A DNA stretch of 64,000 nucleotides, taken from assembly GCF_002794255.1 (NCBI RefSeq), contig NZ_PGGW01000010.1, positions 1 through 64,000 on the forward strand, given 5' to 3'. This document shows, piece after piece, positions 28,283 through 37,669 of the stretch. Positions within the stretch are counted from its first letter, which is position 1. The number at the start of each line of letters is the position of its first letter. The position numbers were made by a program, and so were the translations under genes. The notes beneath the pieces were generated by a model. The model saw only the letters and a list, made by a program, of their open reading frames with translations. It searched no databases and was not told where the DNA came from. The DNA is from Streptomyces carminius (lineage in GTDB: Bacteria; Actinomycetota; Actinomycetes; Streptomycetales; Streptomycetaceae).

Positions 28283-30058
28283 ATGGCACAGACACAAGCC
28301 GCCGGAGGGCCTTCGGAGCCCGATGAGACAGCTGGTGGGGTGTCCAACACATCTGGTTCGTCGAAATCTCCTGGTTCGTCCGGCTTCTCGGGATCGTCGG
28401 ACTCCCCGGAGTACTGGCCCAGCGGCGGTGTGGTGGGCGACGGACGCTACCGGCTCACCCACCGGCTCGGCCGCGGCGGCATGGCGGAGGTGTTCGCCGC
28501 CGAGGACGTGCGCCTCGGCCGGATAGTCGCCGTCAAGCTGCTCCGCTCCGACCTCGCCGAGGACCCGGTGTCCAAGGCGCGCTTCACCCGCGAGGCGCAG
28601 TCCGTCGCCGGGCTCAACCACCATGCCGTGGTGGCCGTCTACGACTCCGGCGAGGACACGGTCGGCGGCAGCACCGTGCCGTACATCGTCATGGAGCTGG
28701 TCGAGGGCCGCACCATCCGCGACATCCTCCTGAACGCCGAGGCGCCGCCGCCCGACCAGGGACTGGTCATCGTCTCCGGGGTGCTGGAGGCGCTCGCCTA
28801 CAGCCACCAGCACGGCATCGTGCACCGCGACATCAAGCCCGCCAACGTCATCATCACGGACGCCGGCGCCGTGAAGGTGATGGACTTCGGCATCGCCCGC
28901 GCCCTGCACGGCGCGTCCACCACCATGACCCAGACCGGCATGGTCATGGGCACCCCGCAGTACCTCTCCCCCGAGCAGGCGCTCGGCAAGGCGGTGGACG
29001 CCCGCTCCGACCTGTACGCGGTGGGCTGCCTCCTGTACGAACTGCTCGCGCTGCGCCCGCCGTTCACCGGCGAGACCCCGCTGTCGGTGGTCTACCAGCA
29101 CGTCCAGGACGACCCGGTGCCGCCGTCGCAGGTCACCGACGCGGTGCCGCCGGAGCTCGACGGCCTGGTGATGCGCGCGCTCGCCAAGGACCCGGACGAC
29201 CGTTTCCAGACCGCCGAGGAGATGCGCGGCCTGGTGCAGTACGCGCTGCGCATGCTCCAGGAGCAGGGCGGCCACACCGGCGGGCTGTGGAACACCGGCG
29301 CGGTACTCGCCGCCGGCGCCACGCCCGCCATGGGCGCCCCCGCCGCGTACGCGGCACAGGGCGACGCCGGCTACGGCGGCGGAGCCGGTGGCGACGCCAC
29401 CCGGATCGGCCCGCCGCTGGTGATGGGCAACCCCGGCGGCGGCTCGTACGACACCCCTCCCTACGGCTCGGGCGGCGGACACGGTGACGGAGGCCGGGGC
29501 GGCAGCGGGCTGAAGTACGGACTGATCGCCTTCTTCTCCGTCCTCGCCATCGCCACCGGCATCTTCCTCGCCGCCCAGGGCGGCGAGGACGGGGGAGGCA
29601 GTCCGCAGAAACCGAGCGAGAGCCCCACCGCGCCGACCCAGCGGGAGAGCTCCGGGGAGCCCACGCCCGAGGAGAGGACGGAGGAGCCCACCCGGGAGGA
29701 GCAGACCAACCCCGGCGGCTCCAGCGGCGGTCAGTACGAGAACAGCGGCGGCGGCAACTGGACCCCCGAACGGCCGCCCACCTCCGAGCCCCCGCAGACG
29801 GACGCCCCCACCAACGGCGCCGACGAGGGCGGCACCGAGGGCGACGGCGGCCAGGACGACGGCACCGAGAACGGCGGCACCGACGAGGGCACGGAACAGG
29901 GCACCACGGAGGGCGCGGAGCAGGGCGGCACCGAGGGCACCACGGAGAGCGGCGGTCAGGACGGTGGCGGCAACGCCAACGGCGACCAGCAGGGCGCCGC
30001 GAACCAGGGCGCCCAGGCGGGCACGGGCGAGGAGGCCGGCGGCGCCGGCGGTGCCTGA
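28283..30058 (+). CDS. PknB-like Ser/Thr protein kinase without PASTA domains
   Basis: A 591-residue kinase. After a 50-residue Ser/Gly-rich tail, the kinase domain spans residues 55-315, with GRGGMAEV, Lys85 in VAVK, HRDIKPAN and DFG. A Gly-rich juxtamembrane region leads to one membrane helix (near residue 415, YGLIAFFSVLAIATGIFLAA). The outer part is about 155 residues of Thr/Glu/Gly-rich low complexity. Catalytic residues are intact. Similar kinase cores and opposite orientation suggest it arose with its neighbour by duplication. Confidence 0.9.
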   Translation: MAQTQAAGGPSEPDETAGGVSNTSGSSKSPGSSGFSGSSDSPEYWPSGGVVGDGRYRLTHRLGRGGMAEVFAAEDVRLGRIVAVKLLRSDLAEDPVSKARFTREAQSVAGLNHHAVVAVYDSGEDTVGGSTVPYIVMELVEGRTIRDILLNAEAPPPDQGLVIVSGVLEALAYSHQHGIVHRDIKPANVIITDAGAVKVMDFGIARALHGASTTMTQTGMVMGTPQYLSPEQALGKAVDARSDLYAVGCLLYELLALRPPFTGETPLSVVYQHVQDDPVPPSQVTDAVPPELDGLVMRALAKDPDDRFQTAEEMRGLVQYALRMLQEQGGHTGGLWNTGAVLAAGATPAMGAPAAYAAQGDAGYGGGAGGDATRIGPPLVMGNPGGGSYDTPPYGSGGGHGDGGRGGSGLKYGLIAFFSVLAIATGIFLAAQGGEDGGGSPQKPSESPTAPTQRESSGEPTPEERTEEPTREEQTNPGGSSGGQYENSGGGNWTPERPPTSEPPQTDAPTNGADEGGTEGDGGQDDGTENGGTDEGTEQGTTEGAEQGGTEGTTESGGQDGGGNANGDQQGAANQGAQAGTGEEAGGAGGA

Positions 30059-30128
30059 TCCCCGGCCCTTTACCACGTCCCGCGATCCGTCGCACACCGT
30101 GACGACGGGTATCTTTGTGTGACCTACG

Positions 30129-31220
30129 ATGCGCGGCGTGCAGTCGTCTCCTCACCTCCCCGGCACCACCCTCACCACGCTGGTGCGCCGCTTCGGCGCC
30201 GGGGAGCCGCTCTCCTGCGAACCGGTGGCCCAGGGGCTGCTGAACAGGGGCTACCGGCTGTCCACCACCCGTGGCCGGTTCTTCCTCAAGCACCACCTCG
30301 ACGGCGATTCCGGGGCCCCCGCTCGCATCGAGCACCAGCACCGGGTCACCGAGCGCCTCGGCGACGTCGGTCTGCCGGTCGTCCCGCCGTTCCGGGACAC
30401 CGCCGGGCGGACCGTCGCCGTCGTGGCGGGCGGCTGCTACGCCCTGCACCCCTGGGTGGACGGCCGGCACCGGGACGGCGGTGAGCTGTCCCGCGCCCAG
30501 TCCCGCCGGCTCGGGGCGCTGCTGGGGCTGGTGCACGTACGGCTGGGCCAGGTCATAACCGCCGCGCCCGGGGCCGGACGCGCCGGTGAGCCCGCCGCCG
30601 GGCCCGCCGCCGAATCCGCCGCCGAGCCCGGTGCCGAGCCCAGTGCCGATCCCGAGGACACCTTCGCGCTCATCGGCGAACTGCTCGCCAGGATCCGCGC
30701 CCGTCCGCGGCGCGACTGCTTCGACGAACTGGCCGAGCACCGGCTGCGCGAGCGCCGCGCCCTGCTGCGCCGCCACGCCCACCGCCGCCCGCCCGCCGGG
30801 ACCGAACCGGTGGCGGGCTGGGTGCACGGCGACTTCCACCCGTTCAACCTGCTCTACCGGAACCGGGAGCCCGCGGAGCCGGTCGCGATCGTGGACTGGG
30901 ACCGGCTCGCCGTCCGGCCCCGTGCCGAGGAGGCCGTACGGGCCGCCGCCATCTTCTTCCTGCGGCCGGACGGCGCCCTGGACCTGGCCAAGATCCGCGC
31001 CTACGCCGCCGCCTACCGGGCCGCCACCGGGGCGGGCGCGGACGAGATGGCCGCGGCCGTGCACCGGGTGTGGTGGGAGCGGCTCAACGACTTCTGGATG
31101 CTGCGCTGGCGCTACCGGCTCCGGGACCGCCGCACCGATCCGCAGTTCCCGGCGGCGGCCGCGCTGGTGGTGTGGTGGACCGACCGGTACCCGGCGGTCC
31201 GTGACGCCTTCTGCCGCTGA
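30129..31220 (+). CDS. APH-fold phosphotransferase
   Basis: A 363-residue protein of the choline/homoserine kinase-like APH family. The Brenner motif is HGDFHPFNL (near residue 236), and IVDWDRLAV supplies the metal-binding Asp; the N-terminal RGRFFLKHH holds a likely ATP-binding Lys. An Ala/Pro/Glu repeat interrupts the middle (residues 150-175). The substrate is unknown. It lies 70 bp downstream of the kinase gene and may share its transcript. Confidence 0.82.
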   Translation: MRGVQSSPHLPGTTLTTLVRRFGAGEPLSCEPVAQGLLNRGYRLSTTRGRFFLKHHLDGDSGAPARIEHQHRVTERLGDVGLPVVPPFRDTAGRTVAVVAGGCYALHPWVDGRHRDGGELSRAQSRRLGALLGLVHVRLGQVITAAPGAGRAGEPAAGPAAESAAEPGAEPSADPEDTFALIGELLARIRARPRRDCFDELAEHRLRERRALLRRHAHRRPPAGTEPVAGWVHGDFHPFNLLYRNREPAEPVAIVDWDRLAVRPRAEEAVRAAAIFFLRPDGALDLAKIRAYAAAYRAATGAGADEMAAAVHRVWWERLNDFWMLRWRYRLRDRRTDPQFPAAAALVVWWTDRYPAVRDAFCR

Positions 31221-31676
31221 GACACCGGATGGGCCCGGGCCGGCTCAGTCCGGCCCGGCCCGGATCGCCCGCCGGTGCGCCCTTGGCCGGGTTGGCGGGC
31301 CTTCATCCTTTTCGTGTACCGATCGGCTCACCGTTCGGCCTCACTCGGCCGTGGCTCTTCCCGTGATCTGCGTACCGGGATACCGTGCGCTTGTCCCAGC
31401 GGCTCGCGAGGCTGTGACCAGTGGTGTTCCGAAAATCCGGCAGTTACTTGGATTTCCAAGAAAAATTGCAGGTCAGCGCACCTTCGCGGATATGCGGGGG
31501 TACTGGGTAACGTGCTTGCAGCGGGCCGTCGAACGGGACACCTGTCACCACTCGGTTCCGTCCGCGCCGCACCCAACCCCGTGGGGCCGTACGGGCCGGG
31601 TGAGCCTCTCCCCACCGGACGTGGGGAGTCCCCAGGCTCCCGGCGACCCCGGGGGCCGGACAACGGAGGAGCACAC
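31221..31676. promoter_or_regulatory. Leader region of the second bkd operon
   Basis: A 456-bp gap. GGCCCGGGCCGG/CCGGCCCGG pairing at about 31232-31258 can form a terminator-like hairpin for the phosphotransferase gene. A distinctly AT-richer patch at 31428-31475 holds a CTTGG-N4-CCAAG inverted repeat (31447-31460). It is the best candidate operator region for the bkd operon. No gene is supported. Confidence 0.5.
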
Positions 31677-32849
31677 GTGACCGTGGAGAGCACTGCCGCG
31701 CGCAGCAAGCCGCGTCGCAGCAGCGGAAAGCGCACGACGGCGGGCGGCACCAGGAAACGCGCGCAGTCGGCGAACGCGCGCCCCGAGCTCGTACAGCTGC
31801 TGACCCCGGAGGGCGAGCGGATCGAGCACCCGGACTACTCCCTGGATCCGACCCCCGACGAGCTGCGCGGCCTGTACCGCGACATGGTCCTCACCCGCCG
31901 CTTCGACGCCGAGGCCACCGCCCTGCAACGGCAGGGCGAGCTGGGCCTGTGGGCCTCGCTGCTGGGCCAGGAGGCCGCCCAGATCGGCTCCGGCCGGGCC
32001 CTGCGGGACGACGACTACGTCTTCCCCACCTACCGCGAGCACGGCGTCGCCTGGTGCCGCGGGGTGGATCCGACCAACCTGCTGGGGATGTTCCGCGGCG
32101 TCAACCACGGCGGCTGGGATCCGAACAGCAACAACTTCCACCTCTACACCATCGTGATCGGCTCCCAGGTGCTGCACGCCACGGGCTACGCGATGGGGGT
32201 GGCCAAGGACGGCGCGGACAGCGCGGTGATCGCCTACTTCGGCGACGGCGCGTCCAGCCAGGGCGACGTGGCCGAGGCCTTCACCTTCTCGGCCGTCTAC
32301 AACGCGCCCGTGGTGTTCTTCTGCCAGAACAACCAGTGGGCGATCTCCGAGCCGGCCGAGCGCCAGTCGCGGGTGCCGATCTACCAGCGGGCCGCCGGGT
32401 TCGGCTTCCCCGGGGTGCGGGTGGACGGCAACGACGTGCTGGCGGTGCTGGCCGTCACCCGGGCCGCGCTGGAGCGCGCCCGGGCCGGCGAGGGCCCCAC
32501 CCTGGTCGAGGCGTTCACCTACCGCATGGGCGCCCACACCACCTCCGACGACCCCACCCGCTACCGCAAGGACGCCGAGCGCGAGGCGTGGGAGGCCAAG
32601 GACCCGCTGCTGCGGCTGCGCACCCACCTGGAGAAGGAGGGCCTGGCCGACGCCGGCTGGCTGGCCGGGCTCGACGAGGAGAGCGACGCGCTGGCCGTCC
32701 GGGTGCGCGAGGCGATCCGGTCCATGCCGGACCCGGACACCATGGCCGTGTTCGACCACGTCTACGCGGACGGGCACGCGCTGGTGGACGAGGAGCGCGC
32801 CCGGTTCGCCGAGTACCAGGCGTCCTTCGCCGACGAGGAGGGCCGCTGA
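31677..32849 (+). CDS. Branched-chain keto acid dehydrogenase E1 alpha subunit (second copy)
   Basis: A 390-residue E1alpha paralog of the protein at 13387-14568. TPP motif GDGASSQGDVAEAFTF...QNNQW lies near residues 190-222, and HTTSDDPTRYR marks the regulatory loop. It has a basic N-terminal extension of about 30 residues (SKPRRSSGKRTT). CGGAGGAG precedes the GTG start. It is the first gene of a complete E1alpha-E1beta-E2 operon and would oxidatively decarboxylate branched-chain 2-oxo acids. Confidence 0.93.
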   Translation: MTVESTAARSKPRRSSGKRTTAGGTRKRAQSANARPELVQLLTPEGERIEHPDYSLDPTPDELRGLYRDMVLTRRFDAEATALQRQGELGLWASLLGQEAAQIGSGRALRDDDYVFPTYREHGVAWCRGVDPTNLLGMFRGVNHGGWDPNSNNFHLYTIVIGSQVLHATGYAMGVAKDGADSAVIAYFGDGASSQGDVAEAFTFSAVYNAPVVFFCQNNQWAISEPAERQSRVPIYQRAAGFGFPGVRVDGNDVLAVLAVTRAALERARAGEGPTLVEAFTYRMGAHTTSDDPTRYRKDAEREAWEAKDPLLRLRTHLEKEGLADAGWLAGLDEESDALAVRVREAIRSMPDPDTMAVFDHVYADGHALVDEERARFAEYQASFADEEGR

Positions 32850-32850
32850 G

Positions 32851-33858
32851 ATGACCGCGACCACCACCCCCGCGACCACCACCGCGAGGACCGTGCCCAT
32901 GGCCAAGGCGCTCAACGAGTCGCTGCGCACGGCCCTGGAGAACGACCCCAAGGTCCTGATCATGGGCGAGGACGTCGGCAAGCTCGGCGGCGTCTTCCGC
33001 ATCACCGACGGACTGCAGAAGGACTTCGGCGAGGACCGGGTCATCGACACCCCGCTGGCCGAGTCCGGCATCGTCGGCACCGCGATCGGCCTGGCCCTGC
33101 GCGGCTACCGCCCGGTCGTGGAGATCCAGTTCGACGGCTTCGTCTTCCCCGCCTACGACCAGATCGTCACCCAGCTCGCCAAGATGCACGCCCGCGCACT
33201 GGGCAAGATCAGGCTGCCGGTCGTCATCCGCATCCCCTACGGCGGCGGCATCGGCGCGGTGGAGCACCACAGCGAGTCCCCCGAGGCGCTGTTCGCGCAC
33301 GTCGCCGGACTCAAGTGCGTCTCGCCGTCCAACGCCTCGGACGCGTACTGGATGCTCCAGCAGGCCATCTCCTGCGACGACCCGGTGATCTTCTTCGAGC
33401 CCAAGCGGCGCTACTGGGACAAGGGCGAGATCGATCCCGGAGCCATCCCCGGCCCGCTGCACAAGGCGGTCACCGTCCGCTCCGGCGAGGACCTGACGCT
33501 GGTGGCGTACGGGCCGATGGTCAAGACCTGTCTGCAGGTCGCGGCCGCCGCCGCGGAGGAGGGCCGCTCGCTGGAGGTGATCGACCTGCGGTCGGTCTCC
33601 CCGATCGACTTCGACACCGTGCAGGCCTCGGTGGAGCGCACCGGCCGGCTGGTCGTGGTGCACGAGGCGCCGGTGTTCTTCGGCTCGGGCGCCGAGCTGG
33701 CCGCCCGGATCACCGAGCGGTGCTTCTACCACCTGGAGGCGCCGGTGCTGCGGGTCGGCGGCTTCCACGCGCCGTATCCGCCGGCCCGGCTGGAGGACGA
33801 GTACCTGCCCGGTCTGGACCGGGTGCTCGAAGCCGTCGACCGCGCGCTGGCGTACTGA
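32851..33858 (+). CDS. Branched-chain keto acid dehydrogenase E1 beta subunit (second copy)
   Basis: A 335-residue E1beta. MGEDVGKLGGVFRITDGL, RIPYGGGIGAVEHHSESPEA and VIDLRSVSPIDFDTV are diagnostic. It starts 1 nt after the E1alpha stop and lacks the terminal extensions of the copy at 14565. It pairs with the preceding subunit to form E1. Confidence 0.93.
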   Translation: MTATTTPATTTARTVPMAKALNESLRTALENDPKVLIMGEDVGKLGGVFRITDGLQKDFGEDRVIDTPLAESGIVGTAIGLALRGYRPVVEIQFDGFVFPAYDQIVTQLAKMHARALGKIRLPVVIRIPYGGGIGAVEHHSESPEALFAHVAGLKCVSPSNASDAYWMLQQAISCDDPVIFFEPKRRYWDKGEIDPGAIPGPLHKAVTVRSGEDLTLVAYGPMVKTCLQVAAAAAEEGRSLEVIDLRSVSPIDFDTVQASVERTGRLVVVHEAPVFFGSGAELAARITERCFYHLEAPVLRVGGFHAPYPPARLEDEYLPGLDRVLEAVDRALAY

Positions 33859-33878
33859 GAACAGGGCTGAGGAGAGTC

Positions 33879-35399
33879 GTGACGATGACCGATACAGCTG
33901 CTGCCGAGGCGACGCGCATCCGCGAGTTCCGGATGCCGGACGTGGGCGAGGGGCTCACCGAGGCCGAGATCCTCACCTGGCACGTGCGGCCCGGGGACGA
34001 GGTGACCGACGGGCAGGTGGTGTGCGAGGTCGAGACGGCCAAGGCCGCCGTCGAGCTGCCGATCCCGTTCACCGGGGTGGTGCACGAGCTGCGCTTCGCC
34101 GAGGGCACCACCGTGGATGTGGGCACCCCCATCATCACGGTGGACACCGACCCGGCCGCCGGACCCGCCGACGACGCACCGGCCACCGCCGCCGCCCCGG
34201 GCGGGGACGAGGGCGAGCCGGAGGACGGGGCCGGGGAGGGCGGCGGCAAGCGCCAGCCGGTGCTGGTGGGATACGGGGTCGCCACCGGCCCGACGAAGCG
34301 CCGCCCGCGCCGGCAGCCCGCCGCGGCGGACTCCGCCGCCGACCGGGCACCGGCCGCCGCGCAGTCCGCCGTACAGGCGGAGCTGAACGGCACCGCCACC
34401 CCGCCCGCCGCCGCCCCCGCGGTGCCGGCCGCCGACGAACCGTCGGGGAAACGGCCGCTGGCCAAGCCGCCGGTGCGCAAGCTCGCCAAGGACCTGGGCA
34501 TCGACCTGGCCGCGGTGGTGCCCACCGGCGAGGGCGGGATCATCACCCGCGAGGACGTGCACGCCGCCGCGGCCGAGCGCACCAGGGCCGTCCCGGCGAC
34601 CGAGCCCGAGCCCGCGGCCGGACCCGCGGCCGGGCCCGCGGCCGGGCCCGCGGCCGGACCGGTCCCTTCCCCGGCCGCCGAACCGGTGGGGGCGGGGCAG
34701 CGGGAGCGCCGGGTGCCGGTCAAGGGAGTGCGCCGGGCGACCGCGCAGGCGATGGTCTCCAGCGCCTTCACCGCCCCGCACGTCACCGAGTTCGTGACCG
34801 TCGACGTCACCCGGACCATGAAGCTGGTGCAGGAGCTCAAGCAGGACCCGGACCTGGCCGGGCTGCGGGTCAACCCGCTGCTGCTGGTGGCCAGGGCGTT
34901 CCTGACGGCCATCCGCCGCCACCCGGAGGTCAACGCCTCCTGGGACGAGGAGCGGCAGGAGATCGTCTACAAGGACTACGTCAACCTGGGCATCGCCGCG
35001 GCCACCCCGCGCGGTCTGATCGTGCCGAACATCAAGGACGCGCACGCGAAGACCCTGCCCGAGCTGGCGAAGGCGCTGGGCGAGCTGGTGGCCACCGCCA
35101 AGGAGGGCCGGACCCCGCCGGGGGACATGGCCGGCGGCACGGTGACCATCACCAACGTCGGCGTCTTCGGCGTCGACACCGGCACGCCGATCCTGAATCC
35201 CGGTGAGTCGGCGATCCTGGCCTTCGGACAGGTCAGGCTCCAGCCCTGGGTCCACAAGGGCAAGGTCAAGCCGCGTCAGGTCACCACCCTGGCGCTCTCC
35301 TTCGACCACCGCCTGGTCGACGGCGAGCTGGGCTCCAGGGTGCTGGCCGACACCGCGGCCGTGCTGGAGCATCCCCGGCGTCTGATCACCTGGAACTGA
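33879..35399 (+). CDS. Branched-chain keto acid dehydrogenase E2 (second copy)
   Basis: A 506-residue dihydrolipoyl acyltransferase. One lipoyl domain has Lys55 in ETAKA. Then come an Ala/Pro-rich linker, an E1/E3-binding domain (PPVRKLAKDLGIDL), a second linker with AAGP repeats (PAAGPAAGPAAG) and the catalytic domain with DHRLVDG. The GTG at 33879 follows GAGGAG; an ATG at 33885 is an alternative. It is longer than the first E2 because of the linkers. It ends the operon; a strong hairpin follows. E3 is not encoded in this window. Confidence 0.93.
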   Translation: MTMTDTAAAEATRIREFRMPDVGEGLTEAEILTWHVRPGDEVTDGQVVCEVETAKAAVELPIPFTGVVHELRFAEGTTVDVGTPIITVDTDPAAGPADDAPATAAAPGGDEGEPEDGAGEGGGKRQPVLVGYGVATGPTKRRPRRQPAAADSAADRAPAAAQSAVQAELNGTATPPAAAPAVPAADEPSGKRPLAKPPVRKLAKDLGIDLAAVVPTGEGGIITREDVHAAAAERTRAVPATEPEPAAGPAAGPAAGPAAGPVPSPAAEPVGAGQRERRVPVKGVRRATAQAMVSSAFTAPHVTEFVTVDVTRTMKLVQELKQDPDLAGLRVNPLLLVARAFLTAIRRHPEVNASWDEERQEIVYKDYVNLGIAAATPRGLIVPNIKDAHAKTLPELAKALGELVATAKEGRTPPGDMAGGTVTITNVGVFGVDTGTPILNPGESAILAFGQVRLQPWVHKGKVKPRQVTTLALSFDHRLVDGELGSRVLADTAAVLEHPRRLITWN

Positions 35400-35408
35400 T
35401 CCGGCACC

Positions 35409-35447
35409 GTACGGGCCCGGCGCACACCATGTGCGCCGGGCCCGTAC
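35409..35447 (+). terminator. Strong hairpin terminator of the second bkd operon
   Basis: Eighteen bases at 35409-35426 pair perfectly with 35430-35447 around a 3-nt loop, 9 bp after the E2 stop. No T tract follows, as is usual in this GC-rich group. Confidence 0.75.
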
Positions 35448-35453
35448 GTCACC

Positions 35454-35498
35454 CGTCCCGCCCGTCCCCTCCGTCCCACTCGTCCCGTCCGTCCCGCA
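35454..35498 (+). repeat. Five 9-bp direct repeats beginning CGTCCC
   Basis: CGTCCC recurs at 35454, 35463, 35472, 35481 and 35490, exactly one per 9 bp, with variable trailing triplets. It lies just upstream of the GntR promoter region. It may be a slippage-prone tract or a repeated binding site. Confidence 0.5.
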
Positions 35499-35547
35499 TC
35501 GCGGACGCGGGCTGGGAACGCATCCCTGTTGTATCTATGGTGTGGAC

Positions 35548-36273
35548 ATGCATTCCGTCCCGCCGACCACCGCCTCGACCGCTGCCCCGACCACCGCCTC
35601 GACCGGCACCTCGACCGGCATCTCGACCGGCACGGCCAAGCCGCCGCCCGCCGCCGAACGCGTCTACGCCCACGTCAAGCAGGGCGTCCTGGAGCGCCGC
35701 TACGAGGGCGGGGTCCTCCTCACCGAGGGCGAGCTGGCCGACGCGGTCGGGGTCTCCCGCACCCCCGTGCGCGAGGCGCTGCTGCGGCTGGAGGCGGAGG
35801 GCCTGCTCCGGCTCTACCCGAAGAAGGGCGCGCTCGTCCTGCCGGTCTCCGCCCAGGAGATCGGCGATGTGGTCGAGACCCGGCTGCTGGTCGAGGAGCA
35901 CGCCGTGCGCAAGGTCGTGCCCGTACCGCCCGGACTGCTGGAGCGGCTCACCGAACTGCTGGAGCAGCAGCGGCGCCAGGCCGCCACCGGCGATCTGGCG
36001 GCCGTGGCCGCCACCGACCGCTGCTTCCACGCCACCATCGTGCGGGCCGCCGGGAACCAGATCCTGGAGCGCCTCTACGACCAGCTCCGCGACCGCCAGC
36101 TCCGGATGGGCGTCGCCGTGATGCACTCCCACCCCGACCGCGTCGACCGGAACATCACCGAGCACGCCGAGATCCACCGCACCCTGTGCTCCGGGGACGC
36201 CGAGGCCGCCGCCGAGGCGGTACGCCGCCATGTCGGCTCGGTACGGCACCTGCTGCGCGGTGAGGTCCGGTGA
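35548..36273 (+). CDS. GntR-family regulator (FadR-type C-terminal domain)
   Basis: A 241-residue regulator. After a Thr/Ala/Pro tail, the winged helix-turn-helix spans residues 30-100 (YAHVKQGVLERRYEGG, VSRTPVREALLRLEAEGLL). The C-terminal FCD-type helical domain (residues 110-235) includes DRCFHATIVRAAGNQIL and HAEIHRTLCSGDAEAA with likely metal-binding His residues. No ribosome site precedes the ATG and a TATCTA-like -10 lies 10 nt upstream, so the mRNA may be leaderless. The MFS gene overlaps its stop (GTGA), suggesting ligand-controlled transport. Confidence 0.88.
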   Translation: MHSVPPTTASTAAPTTASTGTSTGISTGTAKPPPAAERVYAHVKQGVLERRYEGGVLLTEGELADAVGVSRTPVREALLRLEAEGLLRLYPKKGALVLPVSAQEIGDVVETRLLVEEHAVRKVVPVPPGLLERLTELLEQQRRQAATGDLAAVAATDRCFHATIVRAAGNQILERLYDQLRDRQLRMGVAVMHSHPDRVDRNITEHAEIHRTLCSGDAEAAAEAVRRHVGSVRHLLRGEVR

Positions 36274-37589
36274 GCGACACACCCCGGTCCGGCGCGTACC
36301 GGCTCGGTGGCCCGAGGGCCGCCCTCATGTGGGGCATCGGCGTCGCCGTCTACTTCGCCGCCGTCACCTTCCGCACCAGCCTGGGCGTCGCCGGCATCGA
36401 CGCGGCCGAGCGCTTCGACATCAACGCCTCCGCCCTGTCGTCCTTCTCGATACTCCAGTTGCTGGTCTACGCCGGGATGCAGATACCCGTCGGCCTGCTG
36501 GTGGACCGCTGGGGCACCCGGAAGGTGCTCCTCCTGGGCATCGTGCTGTTCACCAGCGGCCAGTTCGCCTTCGCGCTGTCCGAGTCGTACGCCATGGCGC
36601 TCGCCGCCCGGGGGCTGCTGGGCTGCGGTGACGCGATGACGTTCATCAGCGTGCTGCGGCTGGGTTCCAGCTGGTTCCCGGCCCGGCGCGGGCCGCTGGT
36701 CGCGCAGATCGCGGCGCTGTGCGGGATGGCGGGCAACCTGCTGACCACCCTGGTGCTGGCCCGGGTGCTGGCCGCCGTCGGCTGGACGCCGACCTTCGCG
36801 GGCAGCGCCGTGCTCGGCGTGGTGGCGCTGGTGCTGGTCCTGTTCTTCCTGAAGGAGCGGCCCGACGGTGCCCCGGTCCCGTCCCCCGCCCCCGCCCCGT
36901 CCCCGGACGAGCACGGGCACCGGCACGGCTACGTGCGCCGCCAGCTCGCCGCCGCCTGGCGGGAGCCGGGCACCCGGCTGGGCATGTGGGTGCACTTCAC
37001 CACCCAGTTCCCGGGCATGGTCTTCCTGCTGCTGTGGGGACTGCCGTACCTGGTCGAGGCCCAGGGCCGCACCCGGGCCGAGGCCAGTACCCTGCTGACC
37101 CTGGTGGTGCTCGCCAACATGGCGATCGGGCTGGTCTACGGCCAGGTCATCGCCCGGTACCACGGCGCGCGGACCCCGATCGCGCTGGGCACCGTACTGG
37201 CCACCGCGGGCGCCTGGGCGATGGTGCTGGTCTGGCCGGGCCGGGCGCCGCTGGCGGTGCTGGTGGTGCTGTGCGTGGTCCTCGGGGCCTGCGGCCCGGG
37301 CTCGATGATCGGCTTCGACTTCGCCCGCCCCGCCAACCCGCCCGAACGCCAGGGCACGGCCTCGGGCATCGTCAACATCGGCGGCTTCACCGCCTCCATG
37401 ACCACCCTGCTGGCGGTGGGCGTGCTGCTGGACGTCACCGGCGGCGACTACCGGATCGCGTTCGCCTCCGTCTTCGCCCTCCAGGCGCTGGGCGTCACAC
37501 AGATCCTCCGGCTGCGCGGCCGGGCGCACCGCCGGGAGCGCGAGCGGGTGGTGGCCAGCCGCGTCGAGACGGTGCACGTACCGGCCTGA
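36270..37589 (+). CDS. MFS transporter
   Basis: A 439-residue integral membrane protein with about 12 predicted helices in two halves of six. The MFS loop motif appears as GLLVDRWGTRKVLLLG between helices 2 and 3. A cytoplasmic His/Pro-rich loop (residues 195-222) divides the halves. It overlaps the GntR gene by 4 nt, so regulator and transporter are co-translated. The substrate is unknown; a small organic acid or sugar acid is suggested only by the regulator class. Confidence 0.87.
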   Translation: MSDTPRSGAYRLGGPRAALMWGIGVAVYFAAVTFRTSLGVAGIDAAERFDINASALSSFSILQLLVYAGMQIPVGLLVDRWGTRKVLLLGIVLFTSGQFAFALSESYAMALAARGLLGCGDAMTFISVLRLGSSWFPARRGPLVAQIAALCGMAGNLLTTLVLARVLAAVGWTPTFAGSAVLGVVALVLVLFFLKERPDGAPVPSPAPAPSPDEHGHRHGYVRRQLAAAWREPGTRLGMWVHFTTQFPGMVFLLLWGLPYLVEAQGRTRAEASTLLTLVVLANMAIGLVYGQVIARYHGARTPIALGTVLATAGAWAMVLVWPGRAPLAVLVVLCVVLGACGPGSMIGFDFARPANPPERQGTASGIVNIGGFTASMTTLLAVGVLLDVTGGDYRIAFASVFALQALGVTQILRLRGRAHRRERERVVASRVETVHVPA

Positions 37590-37669
37590 CACCCCCGCCC
37601 CACCGCCCCGCCCCGCCCCGCCCCGCCGCCCCGGACACCGACCGGCCCGGGGCGGGGCGCCCTACGGCC

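Noticed and set aside
37594..37665. CCCCG runs as a possible functional repeat
   Set aside because: A GC-rich intergenic tract between convergent genes; most likely a terminator-like or slippage region with no further signal.
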